Of a DNA stretch of 64,000 nt, positions 6,994 through 16,359 are shown one piece after another. The notes under the pieces were generated by a model. That model was not told the origin of the DNA, made no database searches, and saw nothing but the letters and a program-made list of their open reading frames with translations. A program made the translations under genes and the position numbers. Source of the DNA: Treponema sp. (lineage in GTDB: Bacteria > Spirochaetota > Spirochaetia > Treponematales > Treponemataceae); assembly GCA_017469785.1 (NCBI GenBank), contig JAFUFU010000044.1, forward strand, positions 1 to 64,000, in the 5' to 3' direction. Each line of letters opens with the position of its first letter. Positions within the stretch are counted from its first letter, which is position 1.

Positions 6994-7806
6994 TCATTTT
7001 ATCTTTTCACGCACAAATTCATACACCTTTTCGGACCAAGCCCATATGTCTTTGCAATTATTTTCAAGATAAAATACTTTTCTTCGTAGTTCCTGCGGGA
7101 TATATCCTTCAAAATCTTTTTTGTAAATATCTGGAATGATTATAGCATGAACCCAGTCTTTTAAGCTGACTTCATTTTTAATTTTGACAGGTAAAACTCC
7201 GTCAAAGACTGCATCAGGATGACTGCATAATTTTTTGTAGTCAAAGAAAAAACGGATGCCCGGCGTGAAGGCTGTACTTAAATCTTTTTCATCGGGGAAT
7301 CTTCCCAGCTTTCTTTCCATTACAAGCCTGTCTCCTGCCTGGCAGTTTCCCCATGCAAACATAACATAGTCAAAATAATCTGCCGGATCTTTTGCGGCAT
7401 TTCTTTTTTCCTTTGCAAGTTCTTCTGCGTTTTTATTTCTTGCTTGAACTGCCGAAAGCAATTTTCCGCAATCTAAAATCTTAATTCCATTTTCTAAAGA
7501 TGCAGTGTGACATACAAAATCCGTCATGCAGCCTTTATATTTTGGGCAGGTCCTGCATTCTGTGATTACAGTGGGAGCTGGAACCCGATTGCCTGAATCG
7601 TAAATGCCTTTGTAATTTTTTAGCCGTGTTATGATTTCTTCATCGGCTTCAATTTTGCATTCTCTTCCATTTGTTTCTTCATATTTTATAAAATCAAATA
7701 TTGACTGCATTTCCCATTCTGTAATACTGGGATAATGTGAAAGTTTTTTATAGAAAACGCCATCCCAAGTTTCTAAAAAATCAAACTCTCCGATTTTTAT
7801 TTTCAT
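6994..7806 (-). CDS. Uncharacterised Cys-rich protein, possibly ADP-ribosyltransferase-like fold
   Basis: A 270-residue soluble protein, start at 7806 after a GAGGAAAG ribosome site. Residues 80-100 hold a cysteine cluster (CRTCPKYKGCMTDFVCHT) that could bind a metal. This runs directly into HTASLENGIKILDCGKLLSA, which recalls the H-[ST]-x(n)-I-x(2)-G-x-L-S opening of RNA 2'-phosphotransferase, DarT-like and related ART-fold proteins. Downstream are conserved-looking blocks FDYVMFAWGNCQAGDRLVME and GIRFFFDYKKLC. I do not recognise the family with confidence; the ART suggestion rests on one motif. It is located among an acetyltransferase and a RhuM fragment, which suggests an accessory or defence-type role. 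Confidence 0.6.
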   Translation of the reverse strand: MKIKIGEFDFLETWDGVFYKKLSHYPSITEWEMQSIFDFIKYEETNGRECKIEADEEIITRLKNYKGIYDSGNRVPAPTVITECRTCPKYKGCMTDFVCHTASLENGIKILDCGKLLSAVQARNKNAEELAKEKRNAAKDPADYFDYVMFAWGNCQAGDRLVMERKLGRFPDEKDLSTAFTPGIRFFFDYKKLCSHPDAVFDGVLPVKIKNEVSLKDWVHAIIIPDIYKKDFEGYIPQELRRKVFYLENNCKDIWAWSEKVYEFVREKIK

Positions 7807-7808
7807 TA

Positions 7809-7826
7809 TTCTTTCCTCACTTTTAC
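7809..7826 (-). repeat. 18-bp leader repeat, copy 2
   Basis: Second copy of the leader at 6950-6967, again just upstream of a start codon and containing the Shine-Dalgarno. Confidence 0.7.
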
Positions 7827-7888
7827 GGTACTTTCTTTATCGGATGGCGAACCATATCTTCAATTCGTCAAAAACTGCATTACAAGAT

Positions 7889-8326
7889 TTACCATAAGTT
7901 CTTTTTCTTCCGGCTTGGATTCTGCAAAGTCTGGCGGAGTTCTGCAAGGCGGCGGTCATTTGCGGCATAGCCTTTTAGAATGTACTGCTTGAGCACGGAG
8001 TTTGCCCATTTGCGGAATTCAATGCCCCGCTTGGACTTTACGCGGTAGCCCACGGAGATGATGACATCGAGATTATAGTATTCTATTTCACGTTCAACGC
8101 TTCTTCCGCCCTCCCTTTGAACTGTCGCAAAATTTGCGACAGTTGGCAGTCCTTCCAGTTCTTCCTCAATCGCATTATTTACATGCTTTCCAATCGTCTT
8201 TACATCACGGTCAAAGAGTGAAGCCATCTGCTGACGATTCAACCAAACCGTCTCGCTTTCAAAGGGAACCGAAAGACTTACAGATTTATCTGCACTTTCA
8301 AATAAGATGATTTCTTTTTCTGCCAT
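7889..8326 (-). pseudogene. RhuM-family protein, C-terminally truncated
   Basis: About 145 residues starting at the ATG at 8326, with CAGGAGAC as ribosome site. The sequence is typical of the RhuM/virulence-associated family: VWLNRQQMASLFDRDVKTIG KHVNN, then VQREGGRSVEREIEYYNLDV, ISVGYRVKSKRGIEFRKWA and LKQYILKGYAANDRRL. Full members have about 300-340 residues, so half the protein is missing. A different frame at the junction reads KPEEKELMVNLVMQFLTN and stops, suggesting that the 3' half was replaced by the tail of another gene. RhuM proteins are often found in accessory islands near restriction or toxin genes. Their function is not settled. Confidence 0.75.
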
Positions 8327-8495
8327 AAATGTCTCCTGCAAATACCTGCTTTTTTTATCGTATCAGATAAAAAGAGAAAAAACATTAAGTTAAAAACTTA
8401 ATTTATACTAATGACTCATATAAGCCTTAATTTCCTATCATGTTGCCCATTTGCCTGCTGCCGGCAAGTTTTTTATGAATTTTCTTATTTTTATC

Positions 8496-8523
8496 TTTAC
8501 ATAGTACTTTTTTTTTGTATAGT
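8496..8523 (+). promoter_or_regulatory. Sigma-70-type promoter for small lipoprotein
   Basis: TTTACA (8496-8501), a 16-base T-rich spacer, TATAGT (8518-8523), then a 26-base leader with AAGGAG before the ATG at 8550. Confidence 0.7.
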
Positions 8524-8549
8524 GATAAAAAATTAGAAGGAGTTGAAAA

Positions 8550-8963
8550 ATGAAAAAAAATTTCAAATTTGTACTCGCAGCAGTTTCATTACTTGCTGCA
8601 TTCTGTCTTACATCATGCTCAAACAGCGATGATGATGACAGCAGTTCATCTGTTGTAGCAACATACAAGAGAACCGAGGATCCAAAATGGGCAAAAATTT
8701 TCCTGTATGCTGATGGTACAGCAAGTAAGGCAGTACAAGAAGCTTTGGAGGACTATGGTATCAAAGATGGCATTATTAAAACAGGAACTTTTGTAAAAGA
8801 AGGAGACACTTATAAAGATTGCACGATTACCATCACATGGAAAAAAATACTCCAACAGGATCTTCAATGGCATGATGTTGCTGATACGGACGAAGAAAAA
8901 GAGCAGACCTTTACATTTGTAGATGGAACATCATCCAGCGGCTGGATTTATCAGAGCGAGTAA
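8550..8963 (+). CDS. Small lipoprotein with acidic linker
   Basis: A 137-residue protein. Signal peptide with lipobox LTSC (Cys24 predicted as the lipidated residue), then an Asp/Ser-rich stretch (SNSDDDDSSSS), then an approximately 100-residue beta-rich domain with Trp residues (DPKWAKIFLYADGTASK, ITWKKILQ). The pattern of a short domain describing a variable that follows a Ser/Asp linker is common for treponemal envelope lipoproteins. It is monocistronic, with its own promoter and a strong terminator at 8985-9015. No homologous family recognised. Confidence 0.8.
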   Translation: MKKNFKFVLAAVSLLAAFCLTSCSNSDDDDSSSSVVATYKRTEDPKWAKIFLYADGTASKAVQEALEDYGIKDGIIKTGTFVKEGDTYKDCTITITWKKILQQDLQWHDVADTDEEKEQTFTFVDGTSSSGWIYQSE

Positions 8964-8984
8964 CATCTAGGCTTTAACTTTACT

Positions 8985-9015
8985 GCCCGTGCATTTTCCC
9001 ACGGGCGTTTTTTTT
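8985..9015 (+). terminator. Intrinsic terminator after lipoprotein gene
   Basis: GCCCGTG / CACGGGC stem followed by at least eight T. It ends the 8550-8963 transcript. Confidence 0.9.
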
Positions 9016-9212
9016 GTCTACAGCGGTCATTTACCATCCTGGCTGCACGGAGCATTATGTTCTTCGCTGCTTAAGTACGAAGCAGAATTTCCCTATAAGG
9101 AAAAACTGGTTCTGCCTGGTCAGTTAGGATAAAAGTACCCCCGCAGTCAGCAGTGAGTATTTATCATTTGCTTTCTGCCGGCATTTTTATTATTTTATAA
9201 ACAGGAAGCACT

Positions 9213-9440
9213 ATGGCAAGCATTTTAATAAAAGACACAACCCGAGAACAGCGTGAACAGATTGTCCGCGAATCACTGGGCGACGATTACGACGTTGGCT
9301 GCGGCTATGAATCTACAGGAATCAACTATCAGCTTTATATCGACGGAATTAAAGAATTACGCGAACTGAACATGGAAGCAAACTGCGGTTTTGAAGTTGC
9401 TCACCCGGAAGAAAGAAAATCCGGCTGCGGACTTGTGTGA
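9213..9440 (+). CDS. Conserved-looking small protein of unknown function
   Basis: A 75-residue soluble protein with a ribosome site AGGAAG before ATG. It begins MASILIKDTTREQREQIVRE, which I recall as a common opening of short hypothetical proteins in gut anaerobes. The rest has scattered Cys residues (GCGYES, NCGF, GCGLV) and Tyr/Leu-rich helices (QLYIDGIKELRELNMEANC). The Cys residues could bind metal. No domain recognised. The 197 bases before it (9016-9212) hold a small stem-loop and no convincing gene. Confidence 0.6.
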   Translation: MASILIKDTTREQREQIVRESLGDDYDVGCGYESTGINYQLYIDGIKELRELNMEANCGFEVAHPEERKSGCGLV

Positions 9441-9544
9441 GGCTTTTAATATGAATCTGAATGTTGAAATTTAAAAACTATTTTCTGATAAAGGCCTCAT
9501 CTCTTTCTGGAAGACCTTCTTCCCCCCTGTAAATTCCCCGCACT

Positions 9545-9572
9545 TTCAACAAGACTAATTTTTCACTATAAT
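9545..9572 (+). promoter_or_regulatory. Candidate promoter for mnmG
   Basis: TTCAAC (9545-9550), a 16-base spacer, TATAAT (9567-9572), 82 bases upstream of the mnmG start. The -10 is perfect; the -35 is weak. Between them and the gene, AT-rich words related to GAATTATGAAT recur. Confidence 0.5.
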
Positions 9573-9654
9573 ACAGAAACATTTTCATATACGGAGTTTT
9601 GTGCTTTTCAAAGATTCATTTTGAATTATGAATCGCGCATTATGAATTGATTTT

Positions 9655-11712
9655 ATGGCTGGATTTTATGATTTTTATGATGTAGCTGTCGTTGGCGGCG
9701 GTCACGCTGGCATTGAGGCGGCTTTGGCTTCTGCCCGCATGGGTCTTAAAACGCTTTTGATTACCCAAACCATCGATTCTATTTCCCGCATGAGCTGCAA
9801 CCCTTCCATCGGCGGAATCGCAAAGGGCAACATTGTCCGGGAAATTGACGCTTTGGGCGGCGAAATGGGCAAGCTCATCGACAAATCAATGATTCAGTTC
9901 CGTATGCTGAATAAAAGCCGGGGGCCGGCGGTTCAGGCTCCCCGAAGTCAGGCAGACAAAATCCTTTATTCAAGCCTTGCCCGCCAGACCGTTGAGACAA
10001 CGCCCAACCTTTACACTCTCATGGACACGGTGGTGGATTTGCTCACCACGGAAAGCGACACTCCCCTTCCTCCTTCATCAAGCTCTCAGGCGGGGCAGAT
10101 TCCAGGGGAATTCACGGAGACTAAAATCCTTACCCAAGCCGCAAAATCAGGAAAGCGGCAGAAAATCACGGCGGTGGTCACTGAGCGGGGCCGCCTGATT
10201 CCCGTGCGCTCGGTGGTTTTGACCACAGGAACTTTTTTGGGCGGCCGCATTTTCATCGGCGAGTACGACGCTCCCTGCGGACGGGTCGGCGAGCAGGCGG
10301 CTTTCGGTCTTACCCAGAGCCTCAACCGTCTGGGCTTTACCACAGGCCGCTTAAAGACAGGCACTCCCCCGCGAATCTTAAAGCACACTGTTGATTTTAC
10401 CAATCTTGAGATTCAGGCAGGAGACGATTTGATTGTTCCTTTTTCTTTTGAGGATGAAGAAGTCACCCGGCCTCAAGTTCCCTGCCACTTGGTCTACACC
10501 AACGAAAAGACCCACGAGATTATCCGGGCAAATATAGGCCGCTCGCCCTTGTATTCGGGCAAAATCCACGGAATCGGCCCCCGCTACTGTCCTTCCATCG
10601 AAGACAAGGTAATGCGCTTTGCCGAGCGGGAGAGGCACCAGCTTTTCGTGGAGCCGGAAAGCCTTGCCACCGACGAAATTTACCTGAACGGTCTTTCTTC
10701 AAGCCTGCCGGAAGAAGTGCAGGACGCTTTTTTGCGCACCCTTCCCGGCTTTGAAAACTGCCATGTGTCACGTCCGGGTTACGCCGTGGAATACGACTAT
10801 GTTGAACCGACCCAGCTTTATCCTTCTTTGGAGACAAAGCGGGTGGCAGGTCTTTTTAACGCAGGTCAGATTAACGGCACTTCCGGCTACGAAGAGGCGG
10901 CAGGTCAGGGCTTGTTGGCTGGAATCAACGCAGCCCTCTATGCCCGAAGCCACAAGGCTCTTTGCGGACCTTTGTGCCAGTCACACGCGGGAATGGGACA
11001 AGTTCCGGCCTCGGCTGAGCCTAGTGCATTTGCCTTCAAATCACACTTTACAATAGAAGAAATCAAACATTTCGCAGAAATTTCTGAGAAAGAAACCCAC
11101 GCGGTCAACTCTCTCCTTGAAGATTTCCAGAAATCCTGCGGAAAGGAAAATTTCCACAAAATCCCAGAATACGAGCCTCTTATCCTGGGGCGGGACGAAG
11201 CCTACATCGGCGTTTTAATCGATGATTTGGTCACGCTGGGAACAAAAGAGCCTTACCGCATGTTTACGGCCCGGGCCGAGTACCGCTTAAAGCTCCGCCA
11301 CGACACGGCAGACCGCCGACTGGCAGAAAAAGCATTTAAAGTCGGAATCAAAAGCGAAAGTCAGTTCAATGCGACGAAACTCAAATACCAGCAGGTTGAT
11401 GAAGCCACGGAACTTTTGCTTAAAGACGCGAATGCCGAAAATCCGGGATTTAGCCCCATCGTTTGGGAAATCGCTCAGGAAGACGCAAAATACAAGTATT
11501 ACATTGAAAAGCAGGACGCCCGGGTGGCAAAAATGCACAAAATGGAGCATTTCCACATTCCGGCTGATTTTGACTACTCAAAGATTCCAGCCCTGTCGGG
11601 AGAAAGCCGGCAAAAGCTTGAAGCCGTGCGCCCGCTGACTCTGGGTCAGGCCAGCAGAATTTCTGGAATCCGCAATTCGGATATAATGCTTTTGATGGTG
11701 TACTTGAAATAA
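9655..11712 (+). CDS. mnmG: tRNA uridine-5-carboxymethylaminomethyl modification enzyme MnmG (GidA)
   Basis: A 685-residue flavoprotein that works with MnmE to add the carboxymethylaminomethyl group to U34 of tRNAs. FAD-binding Rossmann motif GGGHAG at residues 14-19, then MSCNPSIGGIAKGNIVREID (46-65), FRMLNKSRGPAVQAPRSQAD, LKTGTPPRI, YCPSIEDKV, GQINGTSGYEEAAGQGL and the C-terminal DEAYIGVLIDDLVTLGTKEP tRNA/MnmE region. The family is usually about 620-630 residues. The extra length comes from a Ser/Pro-rich insert near 131-168 and a second insert of about 60 residues just before the DEAYIG block. The gene stands alone, without MnmE or RsmG neighbours. Confidence 0.97.
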   Translation: MAGFYDFYDVAVVGGGHAGIEAALASARMGLKTLLITQTIDSISRMSCNPSIGGIAKGNIVREIDALGGEMGKLIDKSMIQFRMLNKSRGPAVQAPRSQADKILYSSLARQTVETTPNLYTLMDTVVDLLTTESDTPLPPSSSSQAGQIPGEFTETKILTQAAKSGKRQKITAVVTERGRLIPVRSVVLTTGTFLGGRIFIGEYDAPCGRVGEQAAFGLTQSLNRLGFTTGRLKTGTPPRILKHTVDFTNLEIQAGDDLIVPFSFEDEEVTRPQVPCHLVYTNEKTHEIIRANIGRSPLYSGKIHGIGPRYCPSIEDKVMRFAERERHQLFVEPESLATDEIYLNGLSSSLPEEVQDAFLRTLPGFENCHVSRPGYAVEYDYVEPTQLYPSLETKRVAGLFNAGQINGTSGYEEAAGQGLLAGINAALYARSHKALCGPLCQSHAGMGQVPASAEPSAFAFKSHFTIEEIKHFAEISEKETHAVNSLLEDFQKSCGKENFHKIPEYEPLILGRDEAYIGVLIDDLVTLGTKEPYRMFTARAEYRLKLRHDTADRRLAEKAFKVGIKSESQFNATKLKYQQVDEATELLLKDANAENPGFSPIVWEIAQEDAKYKYYIEKQDARVAKMHKMEHFHIPADFDYSKIPALSGESRQKLEAVRPLTLGQASRISGIRNSDIMLLMVYLK

Positions 11713-11746
11713 TCCCGCTGGAAATGCGGGGAAAAGCAGGAACAAG

Positions 11747-12784
11747 CTAGTCTTTCATTGCTTCTTCAACACTCTTTTTGAAAGCTGATTTTTCCTCTTC
11801 CGGAAGGAAAGAGTCATCAAAGCTGTTGAGGATAATCTGTTTGATTTCTTCTTCGGTGAAACGAAGCTCTGAATGAAGGTTCCAGTATTCGTCCAAGAGC
11901 TCGACGCCAAAGAAAAGCGGATCGTCTGTGGCAATCGTGACAGCGATGCCTTTATCAAACATTTCACGAACAGGATGCTCGCTCATTTTGCTGACGTATT
12001 TTTTTGTGAATACATTACTTGTTGGAGCAACTTCCACTGGAATTTTTGAATCAGCAAGATATTTGACCAAATCAGAATCCTGAACCGAGGTAATTCCATG
12101 ACCAATTCGTTGAGCATGGCAGATTTTTAGAGCATCCCAGATTGATTCCGGGCCGACATCTTCGCCGGCATGAGCGACGGCATGATATGAGTCTTTGAAA
12201 GCCTTCTCGAAAACCGGACCAAAATCCTTTGACGGTCCCTTTGACTCTGCACCGCCAAGACCGATTCCAATGAATCCCTCAAAAGGATTTGCCTTGAACA
12301 TTTTATAGTTGTTCTCGGCATTTTCAAGGCCAAAGGTACGCGAGACATCTCCTAAAAGCCATACGGTGATGCCAGTTTCATCCTTGATTTTTTTGAGGTT
12401 CTTCTCGAAATTTTTTGTCATTTCGGTATAATCGAAACCTTTCTTTATGAATGCAGAGGGGGCGAAGAAAGCCTCACAATGAACAATTCCATTACGAAGC
12501 AGATAATTCTTAAGGTCTTCAAAAACAAAGTCAAAATCAGAAACTTCCGTGAATAAATCCTGAACTTGCAGGAAAGCGGCTATAAAACCATTCAAATCAG
12601 AGTATGAGAACAGTTTTTTCATCTCTTCATCTGAAAATTCAGAGCCGTTCTTTTTGAGATATAATTTTTTGATTGTATCTCGGCTCATAACAGCTTCAAT
12701 ATGAATGTGCAATTCAGCTTTGGGAATTGTTTTGAAAAACTTGTAAAACTCTGATTTATCCATAGCTTTCTCGATCCTATTCAT
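11747..12784 (-). CDS. add: Adenosine/adenine deaminase family hydrolase
   Basis: A 345-residue metal-dependent TIM-barrel deaminase. Zinc ligands His26 and His28 in AELHIHIE, His205 and catalytic Glu208 in HAGEDVGP, His229 in RIGHGI, and Asp287-Asp288 in TIATDDPLFFG. It converts adenosine to inosine (or adenine to hypoxanthine), a purine-salvage step in the cytoplasm. The residue after the HxH pair (Glu30, not Asp) and the family resemblance leave adenosine versus adenine specificity open. It is convergent with mnmG, and the pepF gene lies 30 bases upstream on the same strand, so co-transcription is possible. Confidence 0.88.
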   Translation of the reverse strand: MNRIEKAMDKSEFYKFFKTIPKAELHIHIEAVMSRDTIKKLYLKKNGSEFSDEEMKKLFSYSDLNGFIAAFLQVQDLFTEVSDFDFVFEDLKNYLLRNGIVHCEAFFAPSAFIKKGFDYTEMTKNFEKNLKKIKDETGITVWLLGDVSRTFGLENAENNYKMFKANPFEGFIGIGLGGAESKGPSKDFGPVFEKAFKDSYHAVAHAGEDVGPESIWDALKICHAQRIGHGITSVQDSDLVKYLADSKIPVEVAPTSNVFTKKYVSKMSEHPVREMFDKGIAVTIATDDPLFFGVELLDEYWNLHSELRFTEEEIKQIILNSFDDSFLPEEEKSAFKKSVEEAMKD

Positions 12785-12814
12785 CTAGTATTCTAACACA
12801 AGTTTCGGCATATT

Positions 12815-14611
12815 TCACGCCAAACTTGAAAGTTCACTGACCAAATCTGCAAAAACATCAAGAGCGCTTTGAACCGGCTCGCTTGACGACATATCAACGC
12901 CGGCAACTTTAAGGCTTTCAATCGGGAAACGGCTTCCGCCGCTCTTTAAGAATTTGAAGTAATCTTCCCGCTCTTTTTCGCCGCCACCAGTGACCCGCTT
13001 TGCAAGGGCAAGGGCCGCCGAAATTCCCGTGGCGTATTTGTAGACATAGAATGCCCCGTAAAAATGAGGGATTCTAAGCCCCTCCATGTCACTTTCTTCC
13101 TCGAAAACCATTTCAGGACCGAAATACTGCTCCAAAAGCTCCCGGTAGATTTTTCGCAAGACCTGTGCTGAAAGCGGAGTTCCGGACTCCACAAGCTCGT
13201 GGGACTTAAGCTCAAATTCGGCGAACATGGTCTGGCGATGAAGAGTGGCAAGAATATCGTCTGCCCGCATCGAAATAAGATAGGCCTTCATCTCCGGTGT
13301 TTTCGCCTCGCGCAAGAGATATTCAAAAACCAGCTCCTCATTGAAAGTGGAAGCAACCTCGGCCTCAAAAATCGTATAGTTGTAGCACATGAAAGGATTG
13401 TTGGTCTTTGAAAAATAGGAATGCATTGAGTGACCGCCCTCGTGAGCCATGGTAAAAAGGTCGCGGATAGAGTCTTCCTTATAGTTGAGAAGAATGTAGG
13501 GGTAGCCGGTGTAAGCCCCGGAAGAAAATGCCCCGCTTCGCTTTCCTTTGTTTTCGTAGCGGTCAACCCAGCCTCCTTTCAGGCCGGAGCAGAGAGTGTC
13601 GATGTATTCCTTTCCGAGAGGAGAAAGAGCAGCCCGGCAGATTTCCACGGCTTCGTCGTAGCTTGTCTTACATTCAACATTTTTGACCAGAGGGACATAG
13701 ACATCATAGTGACGAAGCTCTTCCACTCCAAGGATTTTTTTGCGGAGAGAGTAATACTTGTGCAAGGTGGGAAGATTTTTGTGAACCGTGTCGATTAAAT
13801 TTCGGTAAACTGACTCAGGAACTTTGTTTCCGTAAAGAGCCGCTTCCAGAGAAGATTTGTAGCCCCTTGCGCGAGCCGTGAACACATCCTGATTTACGCT
13901 TCCGGCATAAAGGGATGCGATTGTGTTTTCGTGCTGAACAAAGCCCTTGTAGAAATTCTTGTAGGCCTGTTTTCGCACTTCCCGGTCAGGATTGTGAAGA
14001 TAGACAGAATAGGTGCTCTGGGTGAGGGGCTTTTCTTCGCCGTTCACTCTGACACTTTCAAATTGCATGTCAACATTGGTTAGCATGGAGAATGCCTTGT
14101 AAGCCGTCTCCGAACTTTCGCTCTGAAGAGAGAGAATCCGCTCTTCCTTTTCGCTCAGTATATAGGGCTTGTGATGAAGTTCCTTTTCCAAAAAGATTTT
14201 ATAGTCGGCGAATTCAGGAAGATTCTTCCATTCATTGATTTTTTCGTCAGGAATCGCCATAAGTTCAGGCGAAAAGAAAGAAGTTTCGCTCTCACTGGCG
14301 GCATAAGCCATCATAGCCCGGCCTTCCCTGTCCTGAGCGGCGGCATCACTTTCGTCGGCTGTGTGCTGCAAACCTGCGTATTCATGGACAGTCTCCACGA
14401 CCTTTTCAAGATTTTCGATTGCCTTTAAGCAGCCCAGAAGAGAATCCGAGGAATCACCAAGCTTTCCCTTGAAAGCCACAACCTTTTCCGTGAGCATTTT
14501 AATAGAAGAAAGAGCCTTTTCCCAGTCTTCGTCAGATTTATATAAAGTAGACAAGTCCCATTTATCGCTTGCGGGGACTTCGTTTCGTGTTGGAATAGAA
14601 TTTTTAGCCAT
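12815..14611 (-). CDS. pepF: Oligoendopeptidase F (M3B metallopeptidase)
   Basis: A 598-residue zinc endopeptidase of the usual PepF length. The HExxH motif is present as MAHEGGHSMHSYF at about residue 388, and the third ligand Glu is in FEAEVASTFNEE about 25 residues on. N-terminal PepF helical domain (WDLSTLYKSDEDWEKALSSI) and the C-terminal substrate-closing Tyr/His region (IPHFYGAFYVYKYATGISAA) are both recognisable. It hydrolyses short peptides in the cytoplasm. It sits upstream of the deaminase gene. Nothing odd was seen. Confidence 0.95.
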   Translation of the reverse strand: MAKNSIPTRNEVPASDKWDLSTLYKSDEDWEKALSSIKMLTEKVVAFKGKLGDSSDSLLGCLKAIENLEKVVETVHEYAGLQHTADESDAAAQDREGRAMMAYAASESETSFFSPELMAIPDEKINEWKNLPEFADYKIFLEKELHHKPYILSEKEERILSLQSESSETAYKAFSMLTNVDMQFESVRVNGEEKPLTQSTYSVYLHNPDREVRKQAYKNFYKGFVQHENTIASLYAGSVNQDVFTARARGYKSSLEAALYGNKVPESVYRNLIDTVHKNLPTLHKYYSLRKKILGVEELRHYDVYVPLVKNVECKTSYDEAVEICRAALSPLGKEYIDTLCSGLKGGWVDRYENKGKRSGAFSSGAYTGYPYILLNYKEDSIRDLFTMAHEGGHSMHSYFSKTNNPFMCYNYTIFEAEVASTFNEELVFEYLLREAKTPEMKAYLISMRADDILATLHRQTMFAEFELKSHELVESGTPLSAQVLRKIYRELLEQYFGPEMVFEEESDMEGLRIPHFYGAFYVYKYATGISAALALAKRVTGGGEKEREDYFKFLKSGGSRFPIESLKVAGVDMSSSEPVQSALDVFADLVSELSSLA

Positions 14612-14710
14612 GTAAGAATTATAAATTAGAAATTAGCAATGTGCAATTAGCATTTATTTCAAAAGCTATTAGTAATTCCTAATTACTATTTTTTTTGCTA
14701 TACTATTCTC

Positions 14711-16339
14711 ATGTCAAAAACAAAATCGCTCCTTTCAGCGGGGCTTTCACTTTCATTTTTTACCCTTTGCTCACGGATTTTAGGACTTGTCCGCGAGATG
14801 ACAAAAGCCGCCTTTTTAGGCACTTCAAAATATGCCGACGCTTTCGGAATCGCCTTTATGATTCCAAATCTTTTGCGCCGTCTTTTTGCGGAGAACGCCA
14901 TTTCGGTGGCCTTTATCCCTACTTTCAAGGGCTATCTTGAAGATTCAGACTCGCCGGACGGCAAGGAGACTATCCGGGAATTTTTGAGCGCGACGATTAC
15001 CCTCATCACTTTTTTGACCACCTGCGTTGTTCTGGCAGGAATTTTACTCACTCCGCTGATTGTGCGAATCTTTTTGGACAAGGATGACACTGCCCTTCTC
15101 GCCGAAACCACGCTTCTCACCCGAATCATGTTTCCCTACCTCATCGTCATTTCAATCGCGGCTTTTTTTCAGGGAGTTTTGAACGGCGTTAAGATTTTCT
15201 CTCCTTCAGGCTTCACCCCGGTTCTTTTTAACTCTATCGTCATCGCCTCAACTTACATCCTCACCCCGATTCTTACGAATAATATAGAAGATTCTGAAAT
15301 CAAATCCCAGATGGCGGCCCGTGCCATGTCTATCGGTGTGATTTCAGGCGGCTGCGTGCAGGCTCTTTTCCAGCTTCCCTTCGTAATTAAGACCGGCTGG
15401 ACTTTTCATTTTACGACATTACGCAAGGCTTTCTCAAATCCGGGAACAAGGCGGGTCATGCATCTTATCCTCCCGACGATTATCGGAATGGCGGCTTATC
15501 AGCTGAATGATGTGGTCTCCACGGCTCTGGCTGGCAAGGCGGGAACAGGAATCGTCTCTTCCCTGCAATATTCCCTCCGCTTACAGGAATTGATTTTGGG
15601 AATTTTCGCGGTCTCTATCGGCACGGTGATTTTGCCGGATTTAAGCGGACTTGCAAAAAAGGAAATGTGGTCTGACTTCAACGACATGCTGACTCAGGCT
15701 TCAAAAATCATGGCCTTGATTTCAATTCCGGTCACTTTCTTCTCCCTTGTCTGTGGCAGGGAAATTATCTCACTGGTCTATAAGTCAAATCGCTTTTCTG
15801 ATGAATCGGTGCATCTTACCCTTATGGCATTCAGAATGCACATAGCAGGACTTTTCTTTATTGCCTTAAACAGAATTATTTCCCCGGCTTTTTACGCACA
15901 GGGAAACACAAAATCCCCCACGGCGGCAGGAATCATCGGTTTTGCGGTGAATATTTCCCTCGCCATTGCAGTCGTTGCCTTTAGAAATGACGGAACCGGG
16001 GCGGGAATTGCCCTGGCCCTTTCAATCGCAAGTTTCGCAAACTCAATCGCCCTTTTCATTTTCTTGAAGAAGAACAAAAATCTTGATGTAAAATCCGTTA
16101 CGATGGGTACACTGCTCTACGCCTTAAAGCTGGTGATTTTCTCGATTGTCGCCGCAATTCCAACCTATTTTCTGCGGAATGCCCTTCTTCCGGCCTTTGA
16201 AAATCACGGCCGCCTGATTGGATTCGGCCTCCCCCTCTTTGCCTGTGCCCTTGTCTTCGCCCTTGTGGGAGTGCTTCTTTTAGTCATCACAAAAGACGAA
16301 ATCGTCCGCGTGATTATAAGGAAAGTGCGAAGAAGATAA
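14711..16339 (+). CDS. murJ: Lipid II flippase MurJ (MviN)
   Basis: A 542-residue polytopic membrane protein of the MOP superfamily with about 14 hydrophobic segments. It opens with the MurJ pattern SLSFFTLCSRILGLVREMTK and continues with FGTSKYADAFGIAFMIPNLL-like and LRRLFAENAISVAFIPTF blocks, both hallmarks of MurJ. It translocates lipid-linked peptidoglycan precursor across the inner membrane. Length and motif order are normal. The 99-base gap to pepF is AT-rich with the TTAGCAAT / AATTACTA words common in intergenic DNA here. No other cell-wall gene adjoins it. Confidence 0.95.
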   Translation: MSKTKSLLSAGLSLSFFTLCSRILGLVREMTKAAFLGTSKYADAFGIAFMIPNLLRRLFAENAISVAFIPTFKGYLEDSDSPDGKETIREFLSATITLITFLTTCVVLAGILLTPLIVRIFLDKDDTALLAETTLLTRIMFPYLIVISIAAFFQGVLNGVKIFSPSGFTPVLFNSIVIASTYILTPILTNNIEDSEIKSQMAARAMSIGVISGGCVQALFQLPFVIKTGWTFHFTTLRKAFSNPGTRRVMHLILPTIIGMAAYQLNDVVSTALAGKAGTGIVSSLQYSLRLQELILGIFAVSIGTVILPDLSGLAKKEMWSDFNDMLTQASKIMALISIPVTFFSLVCGREIISLVYKSNRFSDESVHLTLMAFRMHIAGLFFIALNRIISPAFYAQGNTKSPTAAGIIGFAVNISLAIAVVAFRNDGTGAGIALALSIASFANSIALFIFLKKNKNLDVKSVTMGTLLYALKLVIFSIVAAIPTYFLRNALLPAFENHGRLIGFGLPLFACALVFALVGVLLLVITKDEIVRVIIRKVRRR

Positions 16340-16359
16340 AAAAGCGGGAATTCCCTTAC

